NCBI RefSeq assembly: GCF_902150025.1
Contig: NZ_CABFVS010000015.1
Location: 47,362 to 111,361 of the forward strand
Direction: 5' to 3'
DNA length: 64,000 nucleotides
Source: Bartonella massiliensis
Lineage (GTDB): Bacteria > Pseudomonadota > Alphaproteobacteria > Rhizobiales > Rhizobiaceae
Positions 38,866 to 46,706 of the stretch are shown here, piece after piece (position 1 is the stretch's first letter; each line of letters begins with the position of its first letter). The notes under the pieces are model-generated. The model was not told where the DNA came from. It worked only from the letters and a program-made list of their open reading frames with translations, and did no database searches. Made by a program: the position numbers and the translations under genes.

Positions 38866-39888
38866 AAATAGCCTCACTTGTACAATGACCTACTTTTAAC
38901 AAAAAAATAAAACCTATCAAAAAGATTATCTTTTTCCTCGATCAATTTTTCCTTCTATTAATCGATATATTATAATTTAGGTTTGTCTGACTTTAGATCC
39001 CTCATTTTTTATTGAGATAAATAAAGTATTTTTAATCCCCTCACATTAATCTTTGATGGAAATACAAACCACATGTATAGAGAAAAAATCAGTCCATTGA
39101 TTATCTATATGAGAGAGAATAAAATCTCTGTTGCACATACTCATCTTAATATTTAGACAATAATTTTATTTATAATGATAATTTATTTCTTGAGATGTTG
39201 AATGAGCGCTCCGAATATCTTAAGGTTCCTCATTGACAAACTTGTTCCTGTTGAATCAATCAAACCTGTATCTTTTGTATAGTACGAGTGAGATTGCTGT
39301 GTAAATAAAAACTGTACAATAAAAATGCCTATAATGAACTGTCTCTGCTCAAGGGCTGTTGCGACATTGAGGGCTAACAAATAGAATAATGGTGCTGTTT
39401 TTCTTCTTCATAAACGTAGAAATGGGATGCTCAATTGCTTTATCCTTAACCCCTTCATAGGCACCGTCGCACAATGAGTATGATGAGCAAGATGCTCTTT
39501 TAAAACAAACGCCGTGAATTGGCAACCCAATAATATTCCGTTATTCGATAGGCCTTACCTGACAGAAAAAACGCCCCGCAACGAAAAGAGAAAGATTAAA
39601 GCTCTAAATAAATAGGCTGATAACAACTGGAAAACTTGTTATTTGAGCTTATTTCTATTTATTGACAACATTCTCATAAAATTGATCAATGACACCGTAA
39701 TTTTCCGAAGGAATACCTATTATCTTCAATGATAGTGCTAAAATAATCACTGGAAATTAATGAGATATCACACATCCTTGATCTTAAAAACAAGTGCTTT
39801 ACTTTTGTCTTATGAGCGGAAACTTTTTGTGGGATATGCACTCTGAAAAAACTTCGCTTATCGTCTACAGTTGAGGGGAAAAAACTTC
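38866..39888. other. Long spacer with repeat copy E
   Basis: About 1 kb of AT-rich DNA between the DUF1254 gene and the DUF1499 gene. It contains repeat copy E in reverse orientation. The remaining parts show no gene, tRNA or strong terminator. Confidence 0.55.
39155..39535 (-). repeat. Dispersed degenerate repeat, copy E (reverse orientation)
   Basis: The reverse complement shares in order 'attgggttgccaattcacgg', 'cgtttgttttaaaagagcat', 'cgacggtgcctatgaag', 'gataaagcaattgagcatcc', 'tttacgtttatgaagaagaa' and the end 'ttatcattataaataaaatt' with copies A-D. It is the best preserved at its left half; in one frame it reads DGAYEGVKDKAIEHPISTFM..., suggesting that the ancestor was coding. A 65-codon ORF at 39183-39380 lies within it. 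Confidence 0.75.
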
Positions 39889-40674
39889 ATGAAGAAGAGA
39901 TATGTTCGATTAACTTCAAGAGCAGCGGTATGGTCTCCTCGATTTGGTGGATTAGCGTTTTTTATTTTATTATTTTCGGTCATCTTCCAGCGTTTTTCTG
40001 TCATTAACGTAACTGATTTTATAATTTTGATAAGTATCTCTACGGGTTGTGTGATTATTTCTGTTTTTCTTGCTGTTAAAGCACTTTATAGTTTGTGGAT
40101 CTACGGAGCTCTAGGAGGAATGAGAGCTTTAAAAGGAATTATTTATTCACTCATAACAGCGACACCATTAATATTATTTTTTAGACTCTGGTTTACCTTA
40201 CCGGCTCTTTACGATGTTTCTACCGATACCCAAAGACTACCGGCTTTTTTTCGCACAATGCGCCCCAGTGATGCTTTACCACTCAAAAGTGTTTTGTTTG
40301 AACAATCAACATTACAGAGGTCACAATGGCCAGAACTGTCGGGGCGCCGTTATGATGGCTCACCTGAACGCATTCGCGAATCCGTTCTCAATGTTTTAGA
40401 GGCCTATGATTGGCCTATTGTAGCGCAACAAGAATTCCAAGGTGAAGAAAATGAGATTTATATTGAAACACAAGCTAAAACTTTTTACCTTGGCTTTATT
40501 TCGGACATTGTGATCCGTTTAACGGATGAAGGTGATACAACTTTCGTTGATATGCGCTCTGCCTCTCGTTATTTGCCAAGAGATTTAGGAACCAATGCTG
40601 CTTTTATTATCAATTTTATGGACGCCCTTGATACAGAAATCGCTTCACTTCCTCTCTCTCAAGATGATGGATAA
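39889..40674 (+). CDS. DUF1499 membrane protein
   Basis: The protein has three N-terminal hydrophobic segments (about residues 20-38, 42-65 and 85-105) followed by a DUF1499 domain ending IRLTDEGDTTFVDMRSASRYLPRDLGTNA, the typical C-terminal signature. Start 39889 was chosen because GAGGGG lies 10 bases before this ATG; the TTG 18 bases upstream overlaps that site. Length from here 261 residues, as expected in Rhizobiales. Function unknown. It is the last clear host gene before the prophage junction. Confidence 0.88.
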   Translation: MKKRYVRLTSRAAVWSPRFGGLAFFILLFSVIFQRFSVINVTDFIILISISTGCVIISVFLAVKALYSLWIYGALGGMRALKGIIYSLITATPLILFFRLWFTLPALYDVSTDTQRLPAFFRTMRPSDALPLKSVLFEQSTLQRSQWPELSGRRYDGSPERIRESVLNVLEAYDWPIVAQQEFQGEENEIYIETQAKTFYLGFISDIVIRLTDEGDTTFVDMRSASRYLPRDLGTNAAFIINFMDALDTEIASLPLSQDDG

Positions 40675-40798
40675 CAATCAAGAAAGCATTAGATAGGTGT
40701 CTTTCAGCTTATTACCAGATCTTATTGGCAACAGATCGTTAATAGACAAAATCTCAAAGTTTTTAGAAACCTCGATCTTGACTAATTTCGTTAAAGTA

Positions 40799-40824
40799 TG
40801 GCTGGGGTACCTGAATTCGAATCA
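40799..40824 (-). other. Probable prophage attachment site: tRNA 3'-end remnant (tRNA-Gln type)
   Basis: On the minus strand these 26 bases read as the T-arm and acceptor end of a tRNA closing with CAGGTACCCCAGCCA, including the encoded CCA. This is the usual 3' end of alphaproteobacterial tRNA-Gln(TTG) as I remember it, with a few changes. No tRNA body lies upstream at 40825-40900. Its 3' end faces the host flank, as expected for the displaced original end when a phage restores the intact tRNA at its other border. Confidence 0.65.
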
Positions 40825-40921
40825 TAAAATTATATTCTATAACTTATTGATTTTATAGATGTTTTTTTAAGGTGCGGGATAAGTAAATAAAGGTTCGGGA
40901 ATAGAAGTTTCAAACCTATAC

Positions 40922-41290
40922 CTAAAAGGCACTTTCCTTTTTGCCAACTTTTTCCAATAATTTTTTGAATTCTTTCAAATCTTGTTGTGAAAAATTTTCT
41001 AAAGTTCTAACAAACATGCCAACGACTTCACGCCCAAATGAATCAGAAGGCTTTATTGTAAAACTCTTACGGCAAGAATCAGCCTCTTTTCTTAAGAGAA
41101 AAGCTATATCTTTATTTAAAGCATAGAGCTTGATGATCTTTTCTTCCATGCCAACGGGTACAGATTTTTTGCCAATCTCAACTGAAGATAAAAATGCTAC
41201 AGATATATCTAATTTCTCAGCCATATCTAAGAGTCGTTCTGAGTGATCAATACGAAGTTTGCGTAAAATTTTACCAAAAGATGTAAGCAT
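40922..41290 (-). CDS. HTH (XRE-type) transcriptional regulator of the prophage
   Basis: A 122-residue protein with a Cro/CI-type helix-turn-helix in the first 60 residues (FGKILRKLRIDHSERLLDMAEKLDISVAFLSSVE shows the expected spacing) and a charged helical C-terminus. It starts with ATG and AGGAC 8 bases upstream. It is the last phage gene before the attachment remnant and has a palindrome in its promoter. Whether it is the lysogeny repressor or a secondary regulator is open; the main repressor may lie to the right of the window. Confidence 0.8.
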   Translation of the reverse strand: MLTSFGKILRKLRIDHSERLLDMAEKLDISVAFLSSVEIGKKSVPVGMEEKIIKLYALNKDIAFLLRKEADSCRKSFTIKPSDSFGREVVGMFVRTLENFSQQDLKEFKKLLEKVGKKESAF

Positions 41291-41302
41291 ATAAAAAGTC
41301 CT

Positions 41303-41334
41303 GTTAGAGAAGAAATATTTCCTCTGATTCTAAC
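41303..41334. promoter_or_regulatory. Palindromic candidate operator upstream of the HTH gene
   Basis: The perfect 10-bp palindrome GAAATATTTC (41312-41321) is framed by GTTAGA and TCTAAC arms. It lies 22 bases before the HTH start, where an autoregulatory operator is expected. Confidence 0.45.
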
Positions 41335-41354
41335 AAATCTTTTCGAATCTTGCT

Positions 41355-42140
41355 TCAATTATTGCGAATAATGACTTCTTTTCGAGGTGTTTTTTTTGCC
41401 ATACCCGCCGTCCAAACGGTATCAACTTCTAAAAAGTCAAAATCTTTAAAGATCTCTCGAACCGCATCACAATCATTCAGACTCAAGACAAATTTACCTT
41501 GAATGCCTTTGAGAACTTTTGCCATACTCACAAAATCATCTTTAACAAAATTCCCAGAGCTATAACATTTCTTCTTTACAAGATAAGGCGGGTCTAAATA
41601 AAATAAACTATCGGGTGCATCAAAAAGTTCAACAACCCGTTCCCATGATAAATTTAAAATAACCGTATCAAGAAGCTTCTGTCTAACACGTCGCATTCTT
41701 GCTAAAAGCTTGTCGGGATTAAAGCTTATCGTTTTTTTTCTTGCAAAGCCAAATGATACGTAATCTTTTTTCCCATACATGACACAACGTTGAAGAAATA
41801 AAAAGCGCGCCGCTCTTTCAACTTTGGTAAGGCTATTGGGATCAATAGCCGCAAGTTCAAAAAACAACTGTCTTGAACAAACAAACCACTCCAATCGTTT
41901 GGCTAAATCATCAAAGTCATTTTGAACACACTGAAACAGATTCGTGATCTCTCCATTCAAATCATTAATAACTGAATATTTTGCTGGTCGTTTGTTTAGG
42001 AAAATACCCCCTGAACCTAAAAACGGTTCAACATAGGTTTCATGATCAATACTATTTAAAATCGGTATAATTTTCTTACGTAGATAGTGTTTTCCACCCA
42101 TCCACGCAAACAGTGTCTGTGTAAAATCTTGTTTTGTCAT
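41355..42140 (-). CDS. Dam-type DNA N6-adenine methyltransferase
   Basis: The protein methylates adenine, probably in a GATC-like site. Motif X/I region WMGGKHYLRKKI and FLGSGG (residues 40-45) binds SAM, and the catalytic DPPY is at 183-186. It is of the D12 class, 261 residues long, intact. Phages use such orphan methylases to guard their DNA against host restriction or to time gene expression. It lies at the end of the late operon, after the lysis genes, 31 bases beyond the last small membrane gene. No partner endonuclease is seen. Confidence 0.92.
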   Translation of the reverse strand: MTKQDFTQTLFAWMGGKHYLRKKIIPILNSIDHETYVEPFLGSGGIFLNKRPAKYSVINDLNGEITNLFQCVQNDFDDLAKRLEWFVCSRQLFFELAAIDPNSLTKVERAARFLFLQRCVMYGKKDYVSFGFARKKTISFNPDKLLARMRRVRQKLLDTVILNLSWERVVELFDAPDSLFYLDPPYLVKKKCYSSGNFVKDDFVSMAKVLKGIQGKFVLSLNDCDAVREIFKDFDFLEVDTVWTAGMAKKTPRKEVIIRNN

Positions 42141-42170
42141 ATTTTTTAAAGGAAAAAAGTTTTATGTGTT

Positions 42171-42389
42171 CTAATTCTTTGAAAACCACTGCTTTAAATG
42201 CGCAATAACATTATCTACCGCATCCATGAGACGTGCAAAATCAAGAATCAATAAAAAGATGAAAAATGCTATCCATTTCATAAAACGTGACATTACTTTC
42301 ATATTTTGATAGGTATGCATCATTTCTTGAAGCATTCTTTTTTCTGCTTCTGTAAGCTTTGTGTGTTTTGTCGTTTTTTTTCTAACCAT
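42171..42389 (-). CDS. Small phage membrane protein, holin candidate
   Basis: The product (72 residues from the ATG at 42389) has a basic N-terminus (MVRKKTTKHTK) and one hydrophobic helix (WIAFFIFLLILDFARLMDAV). It lies in the lysis cassette just after the spanin-like pair, which makes a holin or an accessory lysis protein possible. One membrane helix is fewer than most class I-II holins have. The track of bases upstream overlaps the end of the outer spanin gene. Confidence 0.55.
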   Translation of the reverse strand: MVRKKTTKHTKLTEAEKRMLQEMMHTYQNMKVMSRFMKWIAFFIFLLILDFARLMDAVDNVIAHLKQWFSKN

Positions 42390-42585
42390 GTTTCCACCCA
42401 CACAAGCGTTCACCTTGCTTATTATGTTTTAAAATCTCTCTTGCTAAGTTTGGAGTGACAACAATAACGTCTTGTTTTTCCAAATAAATGGGTAACCAAC
42501 CAACACAAGAGACATGCTTATTTATCGCGCATCCAACGAGAGAGTTCAGAGCGCACATCAACATCACTTTTCCGATTAACTTCAT
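42382..42585 (-). CDS. Outer spanin-like phage lipoprotein (Rz1 type)
   Basis: The 67-residue protein has a lipoprotein signal peptide with lipobox LVGC (Cys19). The mature part has the pattern C-x-x-W-x-P-I...D...T...AREILKHNKQGERLC, common in small phage lipoproteins next to endolysins. Its start lies inside the 3' end of the inner-spanin-like gene in another frame, the classic nested Rz/Rz1 layout. It is predicted to sit in the outer membrane and help disrupt it at lysis. No strict Rz1 proline-rich repeat is seen. Confidence 0.65.
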   Translation of the reverse strand: MKLIGKVMLMCALNSLVGCAINKHVSCVGWLPIYLEKQDVIVVTPNLAREILKHNKQGERLCGWKHG

Positions 42586-42733
42586 TTTCTACCTCAAACC
42601 GTGTGCTCGCTGCCTTTAAGTTATTCTCTGTTTGCTTACGTTGTTCTGTTTTTTTACCAAGGTGAAAAGCTTTGGCTAAAGCCATAAAAAAAACGGCTAA
42701 AGCCGCACCTGTTAGCATGAGATTTTTTTTCAT
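42518..42733 (-). CDS. Inner spanin-like phage protein
   Basis: From the ATG at 42733 the product has 71 residues: one N-terminal membrane helix (LMLTGAALAVFFMALAKAF) and a charged helical tail (KKTEQRKQTENNLKAASTRFEVENEVN...) able to form a coiled coil. It ends in SRWMRDK, usual for small phage proteins of this place. It begins 8 bases after the endolysin stop, and its 3' end overlaps the lipoprotein gene by 68 bases. The function is inferred from topology and position; the ORF could extend upstream but would then overlap the endolysin. Confidence 0.6.
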   Translation of the reverse strand: MKKNLMLTGAALAVFFMALAKAFHLGKKTEQRKQTENNLKAASTRFEVENEVNRKSDVDVRSELSRWMRDK

Positions 42734-42741
42734 CCATAAGA

Positions 42742-43407
42742 TCACAAACGCTGCTCCTGAAAACGTTTTGCCACTAAGATAATGCCTACACATGCGGCTA
42801 AAACCATAATGGTCGCGAAAGCCCATTGCACTGGACCATTGCCCGCTAAAAAACCACCAAAACCTGAAAAAGAACCAATAATGGGTGCAAGAGCTTCTGC
42901 TTTGAAACAGCTTGTTGGTTCTTTGGTTTGCACTGTTTGATAATTAGAGGAAATATAAGCCCCTTTCGCCCATAACCCTGCTTCTGCTGCACGCCGGTGT
43001 ACGAGACCTTGGAGACGTTTGCCTCCCGCTTTCGTCCATTTCTGCAATTCGGTTGGCACTGCTTCATAATCGCCTTTATTAAGTCTCTTAAGCAGTGTCG
43101 AATTTTGGAAAGCTGTAATGCCTACATTATAACAAAAGGAAACAAGAGCACCAAACTGCTCGTCACTCAAAATCACACCAACTGCTTTTTCTACAGCTTG
43201 TTCATATTGCCGCAAATCCGCTAAAAGCATGGTTTCAGCTTTTTTTTCTGTAATGACCATGCCTTCAACAACCGCTGGCTTACCAGCTTTCCCCGTATGT
43301 CCATAACCAATTGTCCAAACACCAGAGACATCTTGATAAGCATGTAATCGCAAACCTTCCCATCTTTTTAAGCAATCGAGACAATCTTTATTTATTTTCC
43401 GTACCAT
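42742..43407 (-). CDS. Phage endolysin, T4-lysozyme family (GH24), with C-terminal membrane helix
   Basis: GH24 muramidases cut peptidoglycan glycan strands. Catalytic triad residues Glu17 (WEGLRLHAYQD), Asp26 and Thr32 (WTIGYGHT) are intact, followed by the DEQFGALVSFCYNVG and RRAAEAGLW segments. An extra C-terminal region of about 70 residues after the lysozyme fold ends in a membrane helix (PVQWAFATIMVLAACVGIILVAK). No signal peptide is seen. The helix may anchor the enzyme until lysis, or act as a holin-like element. It is followed by the spanin-like genes. Confidence 0.92.
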   Translation of the reverse strand: MVRKINKDCLDCLKRWEGLRLHAYQDVSGVWTIGYGHTGKAGKPAVVEGMVITEKKAETMLLADLRQYEQAVEKAVGVILSDEQFGALVSFCYNVGITAFQNSTLLKRLNKGDYEAVPTELQKWTKAGGKRLQGLVHRRAAEAGLWAKGAYISSNYQTVQTKEPTSCFKAEALAPIIGSFSGFGGFLAGNGPVQWAFATIMVLAACVGIILVAKRFQEQRL

Positions 43408-43422
43408 CGTTCCAATTCCATT

Positions 43423-44079
43423 CTATAAATATACCTTGATTAATACAGCACCATCACCACCATCACCACAAGAGGAGGACGTAGCATCTTTTCCGGGAAA
43501 ATAACCACCACCACCACCACCATAAAGTCCATTACTCTCTTTAGGAGCTAAAGCGCCTTTACCACCATGACCGCCCCACATGCTATGCCCACCATTACCA
43601 ACTTGACCATTATAATAACTACCGCCACCACCGCCGCCGCCGCCATAAACACTACTCCCACCATCACCACCTTTACCGTCTTTACTGACAGTTCCACCAC
43701 CATGACCGCCAATGCCGCCGCCGCCGCCGCCGCCATAAACACTACTCCCACCATTACCACCATGACCGCCTTTACCATAAACACTACTCCCACCACCGCC
43801 ACCATGACCGCCTAAACCATAAACACTACTCCCACCATCACCACCATGACCGCCTTTACCGCCGCCGCCACGACCGCCCCAACCACCATCAGATAAAAAA
43901 TTATCGCCACCACGACCGCCAATGCCACCACCATAACCACCCCCTCCACCATGACCGCCAAGAAAGCCATCTCCACCACGACCGCCATCTTCATCTTTAG
44001 CATCTTCACCGTTAAACACGCCTTTTTGATAAGGTTTTACTTGTGCTTTTTCCACCAAAAGCTCTAATAAATTGACCAA
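43423..44079 (-). pseudogene. Glycine-rich phage adhesin, 3' part separated from its tail fibre gene
   Basis: This 218-codon frame is about half glycine and holds four copies of a GGSSVYG unit joined by GGHGG and GGDGG spacers. It starts with TTG inside what seems one long gene with the tail fibre ORF upstream (44106-45434): the fibre ORF ends in the same kind of glycine-rich tip, and a middle frame between 44060 and 44110 reads AGDSTVVGQFI. The frame break suggests a damaged or phase-varying receptor-binding tip. A GGHGG structure of this kind resembles polyglycine-II tips of phage adhesins. It may still be translated alone. Confidence 0.6.
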
Positions 44080-44105
44080 CTACTGTGCTATCGCCTGCAG
44101 GACGA

Positions 44106-45434
44106 CTACGAAGCTTTTCCGCCTTTTCCAATACGCACTGCACTCTTTCCAAGAAATTTTTTCTTTGTTCTTACATACGTACAACAACCACCACAACCAC
44201 CTTGACCGCCATAGCCGCCATAAAGACTATCTTCCCCAGCATCGCCACCACCCCAAGCCCATATTTCAAGTTCTGTCTCATCAGTCGTTCCTTCTGGCCA
44301 AGGGATATCGCCACTTTCTGTCATAAGGATTTCAATAGGTTTTCTATATCCACTATTATTGCTGTCGTTACCGTTGCTTCCACCACTATTGTTTAAGCTA
44401 TTGGCTTTAATTGAAGCAAGCAAATCGATAGGAGATATCAATGCATCAACTGTTTTTGTACCATCAATCCAATCTTGTTTTTCAAGAGGTTGAATGAGAT
44501 CAACTTTCTTCTGCACCTTATACGCTGTATCTTGCGCTTTATCGGCTGTCTTTTGTGCAATGATAACATCAGCTTTTGCCTTATCCGCTGTTTCTTGTGC
44601 AATCTTAGCGGTCTTTTGTGAATCTAAAGCATAAGCTTTTGCATCGGTTGCTGTATTTAATGCACCATTTGCCACATCTTTTGCTTCATTGGCTGCATGT
44701 ATCCCTTGTTGTGCAATTTCCTCTGCATGTTGTACATCATTTTCAACTTTATCAATTTTTGTAATCTGTGCACGTTCTTGAGATGTGAGTATAAGATGCT
44801 TTTTCCCTTCTTTCATATGATCCATATCAAAAGCATCTTTTGCTATTTTATCCGGATCATAAACTGATTTTGACATACCAAGTGTTTTCGATAAGGCAAA
44901 GTAAGTGATCGTATTTTTGAGATCTAAGGGGGATATAGGATAATAAACACTTTCACTTGCCTTATACCACTTTTCTGTTGTTGGCTGTGTAGGGCTTAGC
45001 CACTGTAACTTTGCTCTTTCCTCTTGAGTTAAGATCTTTTTTGTAAGACCCTCACTCATATTTTCCATAGAAAATGCATCTGCCTTTACATGATTTGGAT
45101 CATATGTGCTCGTCTTCATATCACCAATCCCCAAAGGCGATATCTTTATCCAACCATCGCCAGATAAAATCGTATTTTCACGGGCTTCACCACTGACTTC
45201 AATATCATTAACAGTAATCTTATCTTTGTAAGCAAGTGTTCCAATATCTCTTTTAGCTACCGCATCATCAGCTTTTTTTCCCTGAGCAGCAGTCGCAAAA
45301 TATTCCACCTGATAAGCCGCAGCACTTCCAACAGAAATAGGAGCAAGAACGATATCGTCTAAAATCCCTTCTTTGACTTCTTCTTTTGTTGCTGGTTCAA
45401 GCTTAAATGTATGTGTATGATAGGAAAGAGGCAT
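44106..45434 (-). CDS. Phage tail fibre protein, with truncated glycine-rich tip
   Basis: The 442-residue protein starts with MPLSYHTHTFKLEPATKEEVKEG. Two copies of a roughly 38-residue repeat follow (STYDPNHVKADAFSMENM and SVYDPDKIAKDAFDMDHM, each ending with ILTxxERA). A coiled-coil or triple-helical stretch with many A-x-x-A heptads (IAQQGIHAANEAKDVANG...) comes next, then a C-terminal glycine-rich segment with CGGCC that breaks off at the frame end. Such proteins bind the host surface. The 3' glycine-rich ORF downstream is its probable continuation. Confidence 0.75.
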   Translation of the reverse strand: MPLSYHTHTFKLEPATKEEVKEGILDDIVLAPISVGSAAAYQVEYFATAAQGKKADDAVAKRDIGTLAYKDKITVNDIEVSGEARENTILSGDGWIKISPLGIGDMKTSTYDPNHVKADAFSMENMSEGLTKKILTQEERAKLQWLSPTQPTTEKWYKASESVYYPISPLDLKNTITYFALSKTLGMSKSVYDPDKIAKDAFDMDHMKEGKKHLILTSQERAQITKIDKVENDVQHAEEIAQQGIHAANEAKDVANGALNTATDAKAYALDSQKTAKIAQETADKAKADVIIAQKTADKAQDTAYKVQKKVDLIQPLEKQDWIDGTKTVDALISPIDLLASIKANSLNNSGGSNGNDSNNSGYRKPIEILMTESGDIPWPEGTTDETELEIWAWGGGDAGEDSLYGGYGGQGGCGGCCTYVRTKKKFLGKSAVRIGKGGKAS

Positions 45435-45464
45435 CGCATTTCATTCCTTAAGTAAGTTTGTTTT

Positions 45465-45716
45465 TTAAGACTGAGTGTGAAGCATGCGATATTGCAATCG
45501 CAATTCATCAATGGTTTTTTGCATGGTCTCTATGCGTTTGTCTGTCGCTTTTTGATAGTCTTCCAAAGCGCTTAAAAGATCATGCTGTCTATCGTTTTTA
45601 ATAAGATCAAGAACCTTATTTAAAGGGGCATGAACCATTTGATTGCTCGCATAAAAAAGGACGCGAATTTGTTCCGCGTCCGCAATATCATCAATAGCGG
45701 ATAAATGATTGATCAT
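45465..45716 (-). CDS. Small phage protein of unknown function
   Basis: An 83-residue protein of helical character (ALEDYQKATDKRIETMQKTIDELRLQY suggests a coiled coil), with no known domain and no signal peptide. It lies in the tail module between the collar and fibre genes, 30 bases before the fibre start. It may be a fibre chaperone or a structural part; nothing shows this directly. Confidence 0.6.
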   Translation of the reverse strand: MINHLSAIDDIADAEQIRVLFYASNQMVHAPLNKVLDLIKNDRQHDLLSALEDYQKATDKRIETMQKTIDELRLQYRMLHTQS

Positions 45717-45725
45717 CGGAAAACC

Positions 45726-46706
45726 TCATGTTTTTATGGCATAAACCACTGTCGCGTTAACGGGGCGTGTTTCTGTTTCACCTGTTGAAGAAAGAGATAC
45801 TTTGTGCGTATGCGCACCAGCAGGATCTGTTGTTCCCGTAATAACTTCATAGTGATAAGAGGGGTTTCTTCTACCAATATCATTGGCACTCCAGCCCACT
45901 CCTTTATACTGAAACTTGTGTGTATGCTGCCCTGCTTCTTCAATGGTAGCAACATGTGTATGTGATTTTATGCAATCCTTCTGTATATCAGCAAATTGTC
46001 TACCGGTATCAAAACCGCGTCCATCATCAAAGCCGCGCAAAAACATGCCTCTAAAGTCTGGAACTTTAAAGGTTGTATCGCTCTCTTTCCCCCATTTATC
46101 CCCTATTGCTTTAAACAATTGCGGATAATCTTTGCGTTCATAGATTGCACCATCACATAAAAGCCAATTATCTGGTACGCGTTGCATCGCAAATGTCGCA
46201 ATAAAACCTGAAGGGAATGTTTCTATCTTTGGTGGTGGCAAAGGTGTAGGATTTAAAAGATACCAACCATCGCATTCTTTTGTTGGGGCATCATCATTAT
46301 AGACAATTTCATAAATACCACTGGTTTGTAATTCTCCCCCTTCTAACGGAATAACACCGGTAGCCGTTATTTTATAAAGCGGCTTTGCACCTATATTATT
46401 TATATTTATTGTTGTAGGTCCTACATTTACACCCCGTGCCTTAAAGCGTACAATAATATCGTTTTTATATTTTTCTATAGATGAAGCCGTCGTAAGTGTG
46501 ATTGATGTTGTTTTGTCTTTTGTATTCACAATAAACTTTGCATTAAGAGAGCCGCCATTATCTGCAAGATATTCACGCACACGCTGCATCATCACCCGTG
46601 CACTATCATTAACAGAACTAGGAGGTTGACCTTCAGCCCAATTAATCGTTCTATCTGAATGAGCATTTTTATCAGCTATCAATGACCAGTCGTAAATATC
46701 AGACAT
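45726..46706 (-). CDS. Phage tail collar domain protein
   Basis: The 326-residue protein has an N-terminal attachment region (MSDIYDWSLIADKNAHSD...GQPPSSVNDSAR, common in alphaproteobacterial phage tails) and a C-terminal tail-collar domain with FPSGFIATFAMQRVPDNWLLCDG, VPDFRGMFLRGFDDGRGFD and a SHTH histidine pair. Such domains sit at fibre tips and often bind metal. The start overlaps the transglycosylase gene by 8 bases. Confidence 0.85.
   Translation of the reverse strand: MSDIYDWSLIADKNAHSDRTINWAEGQPPSSVNDSARVMMQRVREYLADNGGSLNAKFIVNTKDKTTSITLTTASSIEKYKNDIIVRFKARGVNVGPTTININNIGAKPLYKITATGVIPLEGGELQTSGIYEIVYNDDAPTKECDGWYLLNPTPLPPPKIETFPSGFIATFAMQRVPDNWLLCDGAIYERKDYPQLFKAIGDKWGKESDTTFKVPDFRGMFLRGFDDGRGFDTGRQFADIQKDCIKSHTHVATIEEAGQHTHKFQYKGVGWSANDIGRRNPSYHYEVITGTTDPAGAHTHKVSLSSTGETETRPVNATVVYAIKT

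Noticed and set aside
39183..39380. 65-codon minus-strand ORF as a real gene
   Set aside because: It is part of repeat copy E; the corresponding frame is broken in A, C and D, so it is listed only within the repeat.
43548..44009. Long overlapping ORFs of low complexity (Val/Met/Ala or Thr/Thr-rich) on both strands
   Set aside because: They arise from the glycine codon repeats read in other frames.
43423..44079. CRISPR-like appearance of the repeated 'aacactactccc' segments
   Set aside because: The units are in-frame coding repeats with irregular spacing; no equal spacers or leader, and no cas genes.
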